DNA of 64,000 nt from Reticulascus tulasneorum (GCA_001557505.1 LSAX01000011.1:1426001-1490000); one strand, 5' to 3'. Counted from the first letter of the stretch, positions 39,561 to 51,494 are shown. Numbers and translations: made by a program. The notes: generated by a model not told the origin, from the sequence alone.

Positions 39561-40939
39561 GGCTGCAGCCTCCACCTCAAATACTAAACAGTGCACCAGA
39601 TCAGTAACCGGTACATCTTCGACACGACTCTCTGTCCTGCACCGGGCCCCCAGGGACGCGGCCTTTGTCAGTCTCCCTCGTACCCTGTACCTCTGGTCCA
39701 GTCCTGGCCCGACCCCCAAAACCAAAACAGAGGCGACTTTCAGAGACGGACGGATCAGCCCATCCTCCGTCAACCTCGCATTCCCCCTCCTCAAAAGCAC
39801 CCTCCGTACCTTATCGATCTGTAACCCGTTCAAAATAGTCGTGCCTCGCTTCACCTGCATGGCCTCGCTGAAAACTGAGGCCGTACCTCCAGATAGGCAC
39901 TGCCTCTCTGTGCACCCAAAGTTCTTTTTTGGGGGGTCCCAAGGGAGGCTTGGCTTGCACAAAATCTGATATCCGGTGCGTCATAGAGCTTGTGCTTGCG
40001 TGTACCAGCACTTGCCCTTCCAAGCATCAAACTGCCCGTGAGCTGGACACACTCGTTGCTGCTCTGCCTCTTTCTGGCTGACAACGGCTCGACGGTGATG
40101 TCGACATCTTCTCCACGGCATCCGAGCCTGCCAGCTCATGTCTGCCTGCCCATGCCCTTCTTCCCGTCAGCTTTGCTAGAATGTCCGAAGCATTTGGGAG
40201 TCGTGATGGGGAACTCCACGGCCACACCAGAGCTAAAGATTTCGAGACGACGAAACGAAAAGGTGCTAGGCAAAGTCCAGAGAGCCACGCCCTCTTTTCA
40301 TCCTTCTCTTCAGCCATTGCCTCGAAAGGCGAAATTCTTCAGGGACCGAATTTGAATAAAATCCGTTTCCACACACCGTACACGGCATGGTGCCACTTAC
40401 GTATACGCATGCCCCCCCAGGTGAGGCTTCATCCGGGTCAAAACCCCCCATTTGATCCATGCAGCACCACTTACACTCGAGGGGCCCGGGTCTGCCCAGC
40501 GGTCGAGCGTCTTTCAAACAAAGCATATCCGTGCCCCGTTGCGTTCAATTGGCGCTCCATCTTGCCGTGAGCCTAACGTCTACCTCGACAAGGGTCCCCA
40601 CGACGTCTAAGAGTCCACACCGTGTTGGGTCTTAGATCTACCTACCCACTTACTGTCTCTCTCAGTCTCTCTCTCGCTCTTCCTTTTTGCCCACCATAAG
40701 CCGCCTCCCAGGTGGGTCAGCCTTCTCCTTCTCTACAAGCATAGCATATTCCAAACCAGAGCTTCCCTTTTTAACCGGTCTACGTCCGCATCCATATTCT
40801 TGTTTCCTTACACTCTCCCTCTGCACATCTCTCTCGCTTCTTCACCAGACTTCTGTTTCCCTCCCCCCAACCGACTGCGTCTGGTATCCAGAAACGCTCA
40901 GCTTTCACTCCGGTACTCGTCCCATCAGGGCACTGGGTA

Positions 40940-40972
40940 ATGGCTGTGACAGTTACCGTTTCTGCTCTGTGA
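40940..40972 (+). promoter_or_regulatory. Possible uORF in distal leader of AflR-like gene
   Basis: A 10-codon frame (MAVTVTVSAL) ending in TGA, 381 bp upstream of the regulator ATG in CT-rich DNA. Relevant only if the transcript starts upstream of it. Confidence 0.25.
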
Positions 40973-41206
40973 CCTGTCTTCCCTACTGTCCTCTTTTGTT
41001 TGCATCTTGCAGGTGGATTCCACTCACTCTTCTGCTATATCCCTGTTCGGAGCTCTACCTACATACACCCATCATCTCCAATAACTGTAGTGCTAATCAC
41101 CCTCCACCACCGGGCCTGTGCTCTCGCTCGCTTCTCTCTCACTAACATACATCCCACCTGCACCCTTAATATCCACCCTTGACCATCGTTCATTTACAAG
41201 CAAGCA

Positions 41207-41239
41207 ATGCCCGCCTCCATCACTCTCCTTGGCCTGTAA
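41207..41239 (+). promoter_or_regulatory. uORF in proximal leader of AflR-like gene
   Basis: A 10-codon frame (MPASITLLGL, TAA stop) ends 81 bp upstream of the regulator ATG. The ATG has A at -2 and C at +4, an intermediate context. Its closeness to the start makes inclusion in the 5' UTR likely. Confidence 0.4.
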
Positions 41240-41320
41240 TACAGTATTAGAACGAGATACCCCTTCCTCCTTCCACTTCTCCCCCCAACGTCCACTCCGA
41301 TACTTGCCCTAATACCAACC

Positions 41321-42589
41321 ATGTCTTCCAACTCCAAACCTCGACAACCTCGACTCCGAGCATCCTGTGATGGGTGCTTCCTCGCCAAGGTCAAGTGCTC
41401 CAAAGCCAGACCAATCTGCTCTCGATGTCTCGCTTGTGGGATCGAGTGTCGATACTCTCCCTCAAGCAGAGCAGGGAAACCAAAATCAGACAACAGTGCC
41501 AGCCACCACTCCAGCAACCATCACTTGGACATGACGGATATGTCTCCCATGACCGATGACAAGAATATGGACTTTGGGGCACACCCTGGGACAGCTGGTC
41601 TCTACAAGCTAGAGACTGGCTGGCATACACCAACGAGCATGGACGGCTCCATGACCAGAAACCCATCGATATCATCAGGACTGGCCCTTCTGGGCGTGGA
41701 TGACCGATCGAGAGACCACGATCCAACCCCCGACATGTACGGCACGGGCATGCCTTGGACCCCGCCAAACGACTTTTCTGGCGCTTCGTATGGCGAGATG
41801 CCTATGGCCACTGCCCACATGGGACATCACGGTCGGTCGTCTTCGATAGATGTGGCGATGTCCGCCCACTTGACGACCGCTTGGGCAGATCCCACTCAGC
41901 ACGAAATGATGTCTTACGCCTCGCCGGGATCGGTGCCAACGCCGGCAAGCATGGCCTCAACGTACTTCCCGAGTCCTTCAGCAACTCCAAACATGCGTCC
42001 TGCGGTACGACAAAAGTCTTCCTCAACTGGCACGTCGGCTGGCAGCAGTTCCTGCACTTGCTTCACCGTATGCCTGCAATCGTTGCAAGCCCTGCACAAT
42101 GCATCCTCTCCAGCGTCGCCGCCATTTGACTTGGTTCTCTCTCTCAACCGCAAGGCGGTTGAAGGCTGTGCAGCCATGCTGGCTTGCTCAAGATGCATGA
42201 GTCGCTCCGGTACACACACCGCCGCCATGCTGCTTGCAACCGTTATTGGAAAAATCACTAGCTTCTACAAGAACGCTAGCCATGCGTATTTTGAGAATGG
42301 CTATATCCCCACCCAGGCAATCAGCAATCACGGCAGCCCCGGCGGCGGGCTTGGTGTCAGTTTGGGTGCATACACACTCGCCGGTGAAGATGGCCGATGG
42401 CTTGAACTCGAGATTCTGGCTCGAGAGCTGCGCAAACTAGAGGAGGTGTACGCGCAGTTTCGAGAGGTTTGCGCAGATCTGTCGGAAGACCCCGAAGTCA
42501 GCAAGGCCATGATTGGCTATCTTGGACATAATCTTGGGAGCACATTGGAAGTTGTCAGCCATCGGAAAGGCAACATGGGCTATGCCTAA
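41321..42589 (+). CDS. AflR-type Zn2Cys6 transcription factor
   Basis: A single-exon frame of 422 residues. The N-terminal zinc cluster has Cys16, 19, 26, 33, 36 and 43 (C-X2-C-X6-C-X6-C-X2-C-X6-C) followed by a basic SSRAGKPK tail, the spacing of AflR. An extra Cys39 lies inside the last loop. Residues ~50-240 are Ser/Pro/Met/His-rich and disordered. From about 244 to the end there is an AflR-like domain: a Cys-rich CTCFTVCLQSLQALH, then LSLNRKAVEGCAAMLACSRC, and a helical C-terminal half. Proteins of this kind regulate aromatic polyketide clusters (aflatoxin, cercosporin). The position between PKS and reductase, and matching sites upstream of PKS and oxidase, suggest a cluster regulator. 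In Pestalotiopsis fici, PfmaF occupies a comparable place, from memory. Start chosen at the first ATG of the frame, with A at -3. Confidence 0.88.
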   Translation: MSSNSKPRQPRLRASCDGCFLAKVKCSKARPICSRCLACGIECRYSPSSRAGKPKSDNSASHHSSNHHLDMTDMSPMTDDKNMDFGAHPGTAGLYKLETGWHTPTSMDGSMTRNPSISSGLALLGVDDRSRDHDPTPDMYGTGMPWTPPNDFSGASYGEMPMATAHMGHHGRSSSIDVAMSAHLTTAWADPTQHEMMSYASPGSVPTPASMASTYFPSPSATPNMRPAVRQKSSSTGTSAGSSSCTCFTVCLQSLQALHNASSPASPPFDLVLSLNRKAVEGCAAMLACSRCMSRSGTHTAAMLLATVIGKITSFYKNASHAYFENGYIPTQAISNHGSPGGGLGVSLGAYTLAGEDGRWLELEILARELRKLEEVYAQFREVCADLSEDPEVSKAMIGYLGHNLGSTLEVVSHRKGNMGYA

Positions 42590-42750
42590 TCCAGACGATC
42601 TGTGTCTCGCAGTCCGCAGACAAAATGGAAGACATTGAATTCCTTGAAGGAATCAGATCATTACGACCGACACGAAACATTTAATACTCTCGTTTTTTTG
42701 GCGGCTCGAGCAGACCCAATGAGACCTATTATCATCATAGAGACCCTTCA

Positions 42751-42837
42751 CCTGACACCCAAAGAGAAAAAAGGAAGAAAAAACTTGACAGACGCCAAAG
42801 ACAGAGAGAATCACTTGTCAGTTCTCTGGGTGTCAGG
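42751..42837. repeat. Long imperfect hairpin in 3' region of AflR-like gene
   Basis: The outer arms are 42751-42766 (CCTGACACCCAAAGAG) and 42824-42837 (CTCTGGGTGTCAGG), pairing over about 14 bp with one bulge. A weaker inner pairing joins about 42782-42791 with 42814-42823. It starts about 160 bp after the stop codon, so it may be in the 3' UTR or act as an end-formation or stability element. Confidence 0.6.
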
Positions 42838-44250
42838 CAGGGCACCGGTTCTCTAGTGTCGCTTCTATGTATTCTCCAGCTTAAATGCTATTTTTTCCAC
42901 GTTATCTTCTCATGGATGGCGCAAACGGGTCTTTGGGCAGGTTTCTAGTCGATTACAACACTGGCAGTTTGATGAGAGCTTCTGGCGACGGGGGACACTC
43001 GTTCAAAGCAACAAAAGGGATGGAACGACGGGTTGATGATGGTACAGGAGACATTTGCAAAAAGTTGCACGATCAATTGGATCATTTAGAGGCGAAAGTG
43101 CGAGCGGAAGCGATTGAACCACATTTGGGAACATTGTTTTGCGGCGTCTGTTCTTCGCGCGATAGTTTGAGTTGGATATCATGATTGGGGGTTTCCTGAT
43201 GGAGGAGTTTGAGCTTCCGGCATGGCCTCGGGAGGAGGGACTGTTTGGTGGTGAACTTGATTTGTGCGCCTTTGAGCAATTGTATCTACGCTGCAGGTTG
43301 TATCGCTCATTCGATACGAAAATACCAGCATCATGTTCTGCCTTTGAACCACCTTTTTTATGAATGTTTTACTAGAGTTAAACTGTGAGGCATATTCACT
43401 TTGAGCTTCCGCTGCGAATAGCTCCTTGACTGTCCACGCCCTTGGCATGAGAGTGCTGCTTAGGATGAACTACCGCCCACTGTAACACTGCTTCCTCTGG
43501 CCACGCCAAATCCGATGCTTCGTTGCCAGCCGCATTAGCCTCCAGCTATCTCCGCCACGTCGATTATCCCTCACTCGCCCCCGTCACTCTCCTGTTGAAG
43601 ATCTTTCCACTGCCGTGAGTGGGCGCTGGATACGGAGGTTGGAGATGTCCGATATTACTCATGTGAGCCAACTCACATTTTCGCAACTCCCTTCTATTCT
43701 CAGCCGGGGGCACATGGCACCCTGGTTCACCCAGATCAGCTCAGTGCTCGCCCAACTCGGAATTTTTTATGTCATTGTACGTTTTTGATACGGTGACCAG
43801 GTTGGCGGGTAAACAGCTAGGGCCAAACACTGCGGGAGACATAGTAAAATGGAGTGCAGCTTAATGCAGGAGGCATCTCGTGACATGTTTACAAGTGGAT
43901 CGTCTCTGTCTATCATATTTGTCTACATGGCAAAAAAAGCCCGGGGACTGAGTGCTGCAAGTGAGTGAGTGGATTTGAAATGCACAAACATCAGAGCCAG
44001 ATGCGTGCTGTGAGGATGAGTCGTCGTTAATATGGACTTTAGCCTCAAAGCCGGTGTTGACGGGAACGTGTTCCTGGATGTGGTGTCTAAATACAGGATA
44101 CACTGGCCGGAAGAGCCCGCCGAAGTAGCGGATTCTTGACTATGTGTGTTCAGGGGCAAGGCAGCAAGGTGGTCAAGGGGTGAGGGTTTCGTGGGGTAGT
44201 GTGTGCCATGGGATTTGCGTCAACCTCGTGCTCGCCCTCGCGGTCTGGAG

Positions 44251-44269
44251 ATGCGCGTGTGCGCGCGCG
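44251..44269. repeat. Alternating purine-pyrimidine tract
   Basis: Nineteen bases of strictly alternating purine and pyrimidine, mostly CG and TG steps, in non-coding DNA. Such tracts can adopt Z-DNA. Confidence 0.6.
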
Positions 44270-47200
44270 GTCGTGTGGTGTGGGCCATGTTTGGGATAGT
44301 CAATAAGGTTAATTGGGATCTTCGACTAACATGGACTAGAGAAGGATTATTCAGACTTAGGTAAGGGGATTCAACCTGCAAGTCATCTAAGTCTGGGACG
44401 GGAGAACGGGTTACTGGGGCGTGGAGCTTCGACAACTGGCCTCAGGGTATGATGAGGTTTAATATCCATGTTAGATTGAGACGCTATCCACAAGTACAAA
44501 AACAGGAAAGTGCCGGTTTCCAAGAAGGTTAGGAGCAGTATCGAAAGGGAAAGCTTGCGAGAAGGGGCAGATGCTGGGGGCACACGGCATGTGAATGCCG
44601 CATGACGATTGGGAACGTATAGTGGCAAGTCCACCTGCGCAAGGGGGGGCAAGGCATATCATGGCATGGTAGGTGCGTTTGTTTGATGGGTATGGGTTTG
44701 TGTGAGTTAATAGTGAGGATAGATTGGATCGACCTGCAGTGCTCCCCTCCCCCGTTGACCAGTGCTGCCACCAAAGCAGTATCGGCGAGTTTTGGCGGGA
44801 TGGAGGAGGGGTGAGACGGGGCTAAGATGGGTTATTGATGACCTTGTCTATATCAATCAACCTTGTTCACGTTAAGCTGTACTCTCAAAGTGATTGGGGA
44901 GCGTGGGTGACGTGACAATGGCAACTTCTCGAAGCACATTATTGCCTTTGCTCTATTTGGCCTGGCCACTTGTTCATCCCTCGAGAGATCAACGAGGGGA
45001 CAGTTGATTTGAAGACACGGGAAGTCATGTTTCTTTCGTTTCTGGCAGTCAAAGCCGCTCCAGTTGGCCACCTTGCAACCTCGCACGGTTTGCAGGAACG
45101 TTGAAATCCCAATCTGGAGTACTCTGGAGAAGCCTCCCGCCAACCTTGACCATGCTCTTTTTCATATACAGGGGGGGTTATTTTTAACCCACCAAACTCT
45201 GGGGTAATTTGCCCAAGGTTTGGGATTCCGGGTTAAACAGGCAGGCTTGTGTTGCGAGCCAGCCCACTGCGCAACTGAGTCCCTGAGACAACTTGGGAGC
45301 TTGCCGGGACGAGGGCAATCCGTCACCTCCTGATACCTCTCGCCCGCTTTCGCCCACGCCGTGATGTTCCATCGCAGAGCAGTATCCCAATGCGGATTGC
45401 AAGCCGGGCCTGATGGACGCCTGAAAACCTTAACTGGGGGAGCATTATACCCCACCATAAGGGCCATAGAAGTACCACCGCTGGCCATGGACTGGGACTG
45501 CATGCAGGGTAGGTTGCACTCACGATGGCTCAGTTGCCGAATCGAATGCCACGCGTTATGAGAAGTCAGACGAGCATCATCAATTACGGTAGCGATTTGC
45601 CCCCGGCCCAGATTTCCCGCCAGTTGGTTGCTGAGGTCCTGGAAAGTTGGAGGGTCCAAAGGTGGTGCGGCGATGCGAATCTTCGCCGTTTTGCTATCGT
45701 GCTGCATTGCGAGTGCGGCCGTCTGGAGGTAGGGCTTTTGAGCTCGGTGAGACCAGAGCCGGATGGCAAACTTAGGTGCGGCTGGCCACGGTGCACACAC
45801 TGACTGGTACGGCTGTCCGGGTTTGTGCGAATAGCCACCAAAGGCTCAACTCAAGCCAGGCCATTCTGCCCATGACTCCCCACTTGGCGCCCGGGAAATC
45901 AACGCCTCCCCGGACCTCGAATCCTTTGAACGTGACTTGTTTACATTTGGCGTAATCGCGGGATTGCCCCCATTCCACGTCAGTCAGTTCTCAGAAGGCA
46001 AATGCCGCGAGGAAGCGAACCCCGATTACGTGCTGACATGAGCGCGCCACTGGCACGACCCTCTATAGAGGAGCTGATCACATGCAGCTCTGTGAGTTTG
46101 GCTGTTTTTTGCGATCGCCTTCCTCCAATCAGGCTGGGGATGGTCCCGTCGACCGATTTCCAAGTTGAGACGAAAACTAGGTTGTAATGCTGACTGCAGG
46201 ATTTCAGCAGACTTGGACTAGCATCGGCCGGGATTCAGCCGCTGGACAGAAAGCATACCAGGTATAACCGATCACATCACAACCCTAGGACCCTTAACTT
46301 ACGTAGTCTTGTTGGTGGATTCTGCCCGTCTCTGATCCCGGGGACGCCTGTCATGTCATGTTTCTCTTCACTCTAGCCTCCCAAGCGGCTGGCTAGTACC
46401 AGAACCTCACCTGTCTGGACCCACGGTAGCCAACTCAGCAACCCCCAATGATGTTACAAATCCATGTGTTCAGTAAACAGTTCAGGCCTCGGTACTCGCT
46501 TTACAGCTCAAACAGTGCAGAAACCCGTGTAGTCAGATCCCAATGCTACCCCTGGCTGACTGAGAATCTCGGGGAGATCTCGACCTCAGGACCGTTGAAA
46601 CACCCCAGACCAGATGTATAAGCTACGTAGGAATGTACAAGCTATGCGCCACCATTTCCGTCTTGTTCCCCAAACCGCCAGCCTTCGTCATTCGCAAGTT
46701 GAGAGGGCCGTCATAGCCGAACATTGGGCTAAGCCTTCGCCAACTCCCAGATACTCGCTCGGTCGCGGGATTCCAGCAGGCAATTGAGTATTCAGATAAG
46801 ACCAAATGACCTTGACTTCAGCTTCATCCTGGCTTGCAGTGCCCTTCCCGAAATACTCCAATTCCGGTCCGACGCCTGATGTCAGACTGCAATGCTGAGA
46901 TGGATAACGACAAACTCAGCCTTGGCAAGAAAGTCTCCGTGGCTGGTGACGGGCGCGCTTCAGTTGCAGAACCGCCCTCAGCAACATGTACGTAGTCGGA
47001 CCTGTTGGCTGTCGACCCCGGCACAGTCCGTACGCTATGCCTGCAAGGTCATACGTATGTACATACTTCCTGGGGAAACTAGAGGACCGTTTCTTTTTCT
47101 TGCTCTTACCGTTTCTTGAGGCATTCGGCGCCTTCAGTGTGTCCACAATCTACTAATCAATTCTTACGTTCAAGAACCAGCACCGCAAACAAGTACAACT

Positions 47201-50200
47201 GCTTCTGCTTCGTGCCTTGCCCCATCACTGTTCGTATATCTCATCACACCACCTGAATTCCTGGTCCAAGGCCGGAGACTTCTGTTCGTTGGGCCCGACT
47301 CATTGGGCGTCGTTGGTATCTTCGCAGTCCGCTGAGCTCAGCCAACGTGCACCATGCATCCTGATCGTCGTTTATACATACGAACTTGAACGCTGCGCTG
47401 AACCCCCACCAACTCCAGCAAACCACAAAGACAACCCAGCACACCAAACCCCACTATCTTATCCCAAAGGAGGCTCTGCCGCGTCCCGCATCCAATATTT
47501 TAAGCATGCTACAGGGAAAACCCAAGCCCGCAGCCAGAACACCACAGCTTCTCGGGCGCAGCCCTACACTTGTAAAGCCACTGCATCATGGGTCGCCGAA
47601 CCCTGCTTTTGGGTTTAGATAACGATGGCCACGTAGCTGGCCTGCATGATTCTACTGATGTACCGTGAGGTAATGTTGTCTCCCTCGCTTCTTCTTGTCC
47701 CAATGTAAGGGGACTAAAAGCCGCGACTCCTCGGAGTAGACAAGCTCCCTCGGCCGATTCGCAATGCAAGCCTAAAGCAAAGGAAGCTCTTTCTTATCAG
47801 GAAGGACTTCAACGGGCGGCAGTCCGTCTGTCTATCGGATGTACCGCCATTCCACGAGTATCTAGAACCAATCACCCTGCCGATGAAGGATTGATGTGTC
47901 TTCGTAAGCGTAAGAGCTTGTGCGATGTTCGGGGCTTCTGTATCTTTATTGATTGCAAATCCTGCGTGGCGTACTCGAGCACCATGAGATTGGCGATGAG
48001 GCTTCCTGCACTCAGGGTCCATGATAATGGATGCTCAACCTCACAACACGTCACGGGGCAGTTCAGATACCTATGAACTCAGTTTTACGGTTTGACCGGA
48101 CTGGATTGGGGATATGGAGACAGCGTCCGAGGAACGCATCCCTCCACTTCTTCCAATGCCAAGTCCTTGATTACTCGTGTTTAATGGGTCTCGGCTTTGA
48201 AGGCGTGTAAGTAGCTGGCAGCCGGTTGATCCATCGTATTCTATTCGAATTGCAGGGCTTAAAACACAGGCGAGAATCCTTTTGAAAGGTACTCGCGGAA
48301 TCACCATGTATGTCAGCGTATCACGGCAGCCATCCAGCACGCCATACGAAAGTCCCAGGCTCATCGTGGTACCGCAGCCCTTACGGAGGAGCTAGGCATC
48401 TTCAGTTAAGCCCATCGACACATCACATGCTGTTTAGATGCATTTATCATAGCCAAGGAAGCTCGATTTTGGACTCCTGCCACCGTGATTTCGCGATGCT
48501 GACTGCATCTGCACCGTCAAGCACGAAATGATGTGACGTACCGTTAGCAAGACGGATGGACCTCTAAGTTTGCTTACGGAACGTTCTTCAACATCGTAGA
48601 ATACGAATGCTGCATGTTGTTGGAAATTTCGCATGAGCGTCATGTGAAGCGGAGGTTCTGCAAGTCTTACCAAGGGATTGTCTAAGACTGCTTGCTAGTG
48701 CTTGGATCACCGGACGATCCGGGATGGACAACCCTGGCTTGGTAGGCAATTGCGCAGTGAGTCCCCACCACTGGCAGAGCGCTCCTTGCTGAAATGATGT
48801 TACCAGATTTCGATACGCGCATGTGCTCACCGGCCAATATGAGGTTCGATACCCGGAGCGCCGGCTGCAGGGGGGCTATATCCCCGACCTGCTGCGGAGC
48901 CGGGGTGGTAGTCGGAGACGGATGAGATGTGTACTGTGCCGGTGGAAAGTGCCCAATCGGCTCCCATTTTGCAAGCCGACTATACGCCGGCTTGGTAAAC
49001 GTTACGACTAATTTTATATTGCAAAGCGCCACCATGATGAGCTGGTTTTGCGGCTCGCTCCCTTCTGTGGTGATATTTCAAGCTTGACGGCTGTCAGACG
49101 GCAATGCAAGACATTGCAGCCGCGCGGGTTGACCGATCATCTGCCCAGAGCTCGCCCTGGGATTCAACTCCTAACGGCCGGCAGGACATGTGTGTCTCGT
49201 ACGTGAGAATCTTACTTCCTTCGCGGGTTGATATTAATGCGGGTAATACTAATCTGACCGGCTGTGGCCAACGCCTTAAGCAGTTGGAGGAGGGCTAGCC
49301 AGTCAGGGCACAGGAGTCGTAAATGCATACAATCAATCAGTTGGGCCTGAATCCTCTTATACTATTGCTGTTACTATTTCCGCTTTCGGTTCGCATCTGG
49401 TTCTGTGACTAGATGGGGATACGGTCTAGAACACGAGAGCTGCACTGAGCGGCTCGGTGAGCAGTCATCGTTTGCCAGTCACTCTTGAGTTATATCCCCA
49501 TCTCACCCGAACAATCCCGAGCTTACTTCAATCGGCATCACTATGGGAAGCACCGAAGAACTGTAGATACCCATGAAATTGTTGGTGACGGCGCAACCTT
49601 CACCAGGATGGACCCAGCTCGACCTTGACCAAACATCTGGCAGAGCTCCTCTGCCGCAAAGAAGTTTGGCCGAGACCGGCAGTCGAGTAAGCTCAACTTG
49701 CTCATGTACCGAGTACCTTGATGGAGGGAGCTGGGATTCCACCACATCCTCCGACCGCTGAGATGAAGTGCCGGCAGCTAGGGCACAAATGCTGACCATG
49801 CTCTCTGTCCCCTGAAAGTTGGTGACCGCGAGAGGGCAGTCCAGTTGAGGACAGAGTGGCCGGATACTGAACAGGCGACTCCGGAGGCTTCTTGGGCTAC
49901 TTAATTGCGCATTTCTATTCACAGCATACTGTATGACACTCTTGGCATATGCGCGAGAGCCCTATTCTTGTCATTTCGAAACCCCTTTAATATGTGCAAC
50001 TGTCTTTGATTACATGGTAACAGCCAAACAGTACCATACATACAGTACCACATATGCACCACGAATCACTCTCCCAATACAGTAGTGCTTCATAGACAAC
50101 ACGCCGGCAGCCTCCCCGGTAAGTTCTTACCACACAACATCTGAGATAGCCGTTGCGCCCAGCCAATGCCGTGTCTTGCAGCTCGTCATAAGATGATCCC

Positions 50201-50462
50201 AATGAGAACAGCGGCTATCTTATCATACAAATCACCCAATCGAAGCTCGGTTTACAGGGAAAGGCAAGTGTAGAGTTAAGGTTTTCATTTCGAAACTGGG
50301 TGATACACCAAGTTCAACAGCGGCCTATCAAGGAGCATGGTAGTAAAATAAGTCCATTGGTTTCCGCATTATTCCTAACTCCTGTCCCGTCACACCACGC
50401 ACCAGTTGCTGGTCAGGCTAATCCTAGCAACCCCGCACGAGATTTACAATTACATGCACTGC

Positions 50463-51385
50463 TTATGTGCCACCACCAGTAACCTTGATGACTTGGCCTA
50501 AAGCAATGAGTTAGCGTCTTTCTATTATCAAAGGACACGGAGGAACGAACCATTTATCCATTCGCAGTCGGAGTGGCAAAGAGCAGAAACGGCCTTGCCA
50601 ACATCGGCGGGAACTCCGACTCGCTTCAGAGGGTTGATGCTGGCGAGACCCTTGTCGATGATCTCCATGGGCATGCCCTTGTAGCCGCCGGGCACGTAAT
50701 GCCACGAGTTCTCATCGTACATGTCGGTCTTGACACCACCGGGGGCGATGGCATTGACGGTCACGCCCTTCTCGCCGCAGTCAACAGCAAAGGCGCGGGT
50801 GAAACCCTCGACAGCGGCCTTGGAGCCAGCATAGAGAGCATGGTTGTGGATGCCGGTCATGGAGGCAGCCACGGAAGAGGTGAGGATGATGCGACCACCC
50901 TGTGCGCAGTGCTTCAGCCCCTGTTGGGCAACGAAGAACTGGCCGCGGCAGTTCAGGTCGAAGATGTCGTTGAACAGCTCCTCGGTAACCTCGGTCTCGG
51001 GGCACCACACCTCCTTTCCAGAGTTGGAGATGACAAAGTCCATGCGTCCAAAGTGGGCGACGGCGCGATCGAAGAGGTCAACCACCTCTGCTGGCTTGCT
51101 GATGTCTGCCTTCAGGGCGATACTCTTGGAGCCGAGCTTGGCAAGCTCAGCGACGACCTCCTCGGCGGCCTTGGCTGATGAGCCGTAGTTGACGACGACG
51201 TTGGCGCCGCGCTTGCCGAGTTCCAGGGCAATGCCCTTGCCGATGCCGCGACCAGAGCCAGTGATTAGGGCGACTTTGCCGACAAATGGCCGTGCCGCAT
51301 CGTACGGTGCGGCCTCGACGGGGGCGTCGACGACTTGTTGCCCGACGGCTACGGGAGCGAGTTCTTCGGTTGCTGAGGGTGCCAT
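50463..51385 (-). CDS. THR1: Hydroxynaphthalene reductase (SDR), two exons
   Basis: Exons 51385-50551 and 50497-50463 encode 289 residues. The 53-bp intron (GTTCGT...TTTAG) replaces an unspliced frame that would end prematurely after WING; spliced, it reads WINGQVIKVTGGGT. The protein is a classical NADPH-type short-chain dehydrogenase: TGSGRGIG (42-49), NSGKEVW (121-127), catalytic Ser171, Tyr185 and Lys189 (YAGSK), and APGGVKTDMY. Spacing of Ser, Tyr and Lys matches Magnaporthe tri- and tetrahydroxynaphthalene reductases. A ~30-residue Ala/Val/Glu-rich N-terminal extension precedes the core. It should reduce 1,3,6,8-T4HN to scytalone and/or 1,3,8-T3HN to vermelone. Which substrate dominates cannot be settled here; the last residue is Thr, not the Met of Magnaporthe 3HNR. 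The ATG has A at -3 and G at +4. Versicolorin-reductase-like activity is a less likely alternative. Confidence 0.93.
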
Positions 51386-51486
51386 CTTAACGGTTTGTGG
51401 TGTTTTGATTGGTTATTAGATGTGAAAAAGCTGGAAATGATGCTCTTGCTGATGAGGCATTATGGTAAACTGACTGCCCATCTGGG

Positions 51487-51494
51487 CTTATATA
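51487..51494 (-). promoter_or_regulatory. TATA box of hydroxynaphthalene reductase
   Basis: TATATAAG on the minus strand, 102 bp upstream of the reductase ATG, resembling the box of the PKS gene. Confidence 0.5.

Larger units (their letters stand above)
31601..41320. other. Large gene-free region between PKS and AflR-like gene
   Basis: About 9.7 kb, the largest gap in the window. Many ORFs of 60-212 codons occur on both strands, but none shows a domain, consistent composition or plausible splice structure; the longest (32143-32781, minus) runs through a 17-C homopolymer. Visible elements are poly-C and poly-G tracts, a GA-rich and ACAT-rich stretch at about 39395-39560, and TACCT/AGGTA words. 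The last ~680 bp are CT-rich and look like promoter and leader DNA of the regulator at 41321. No transposon ends or intact transposase are seen. Confidence 0.5.
42590..50462. other. Gene-free region between AflR-like gene and reductase
   Basis: About 7.9 kb between two converging genes, so it holds both 3' ends and no expected promoter. ORFs up to 212 codons (45162-45800, minus) have no motif and overlap on several frames. Distinct elements are a hairpin at 42751-42837 and an alternating purine-pyrimidine tract at 44251-44269. No transposon or RNA gene is recognised. Confidence 0.5.

Noticed and set aside
40687..41145. 152-codon ORF upstream of the AflR-like gene
   Set aside because: It begins at a TTG, is Ser/Pro/Leu-rich because of CT-rich DNA, and fits a leader better than a protein.
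45162..45800. 212-codon minus-strand ORF
   Set aside because: Pro/Trp/Arg-rich composition without domain, overlapped by several equally long frames; likely chance in GC-balanced DNA.
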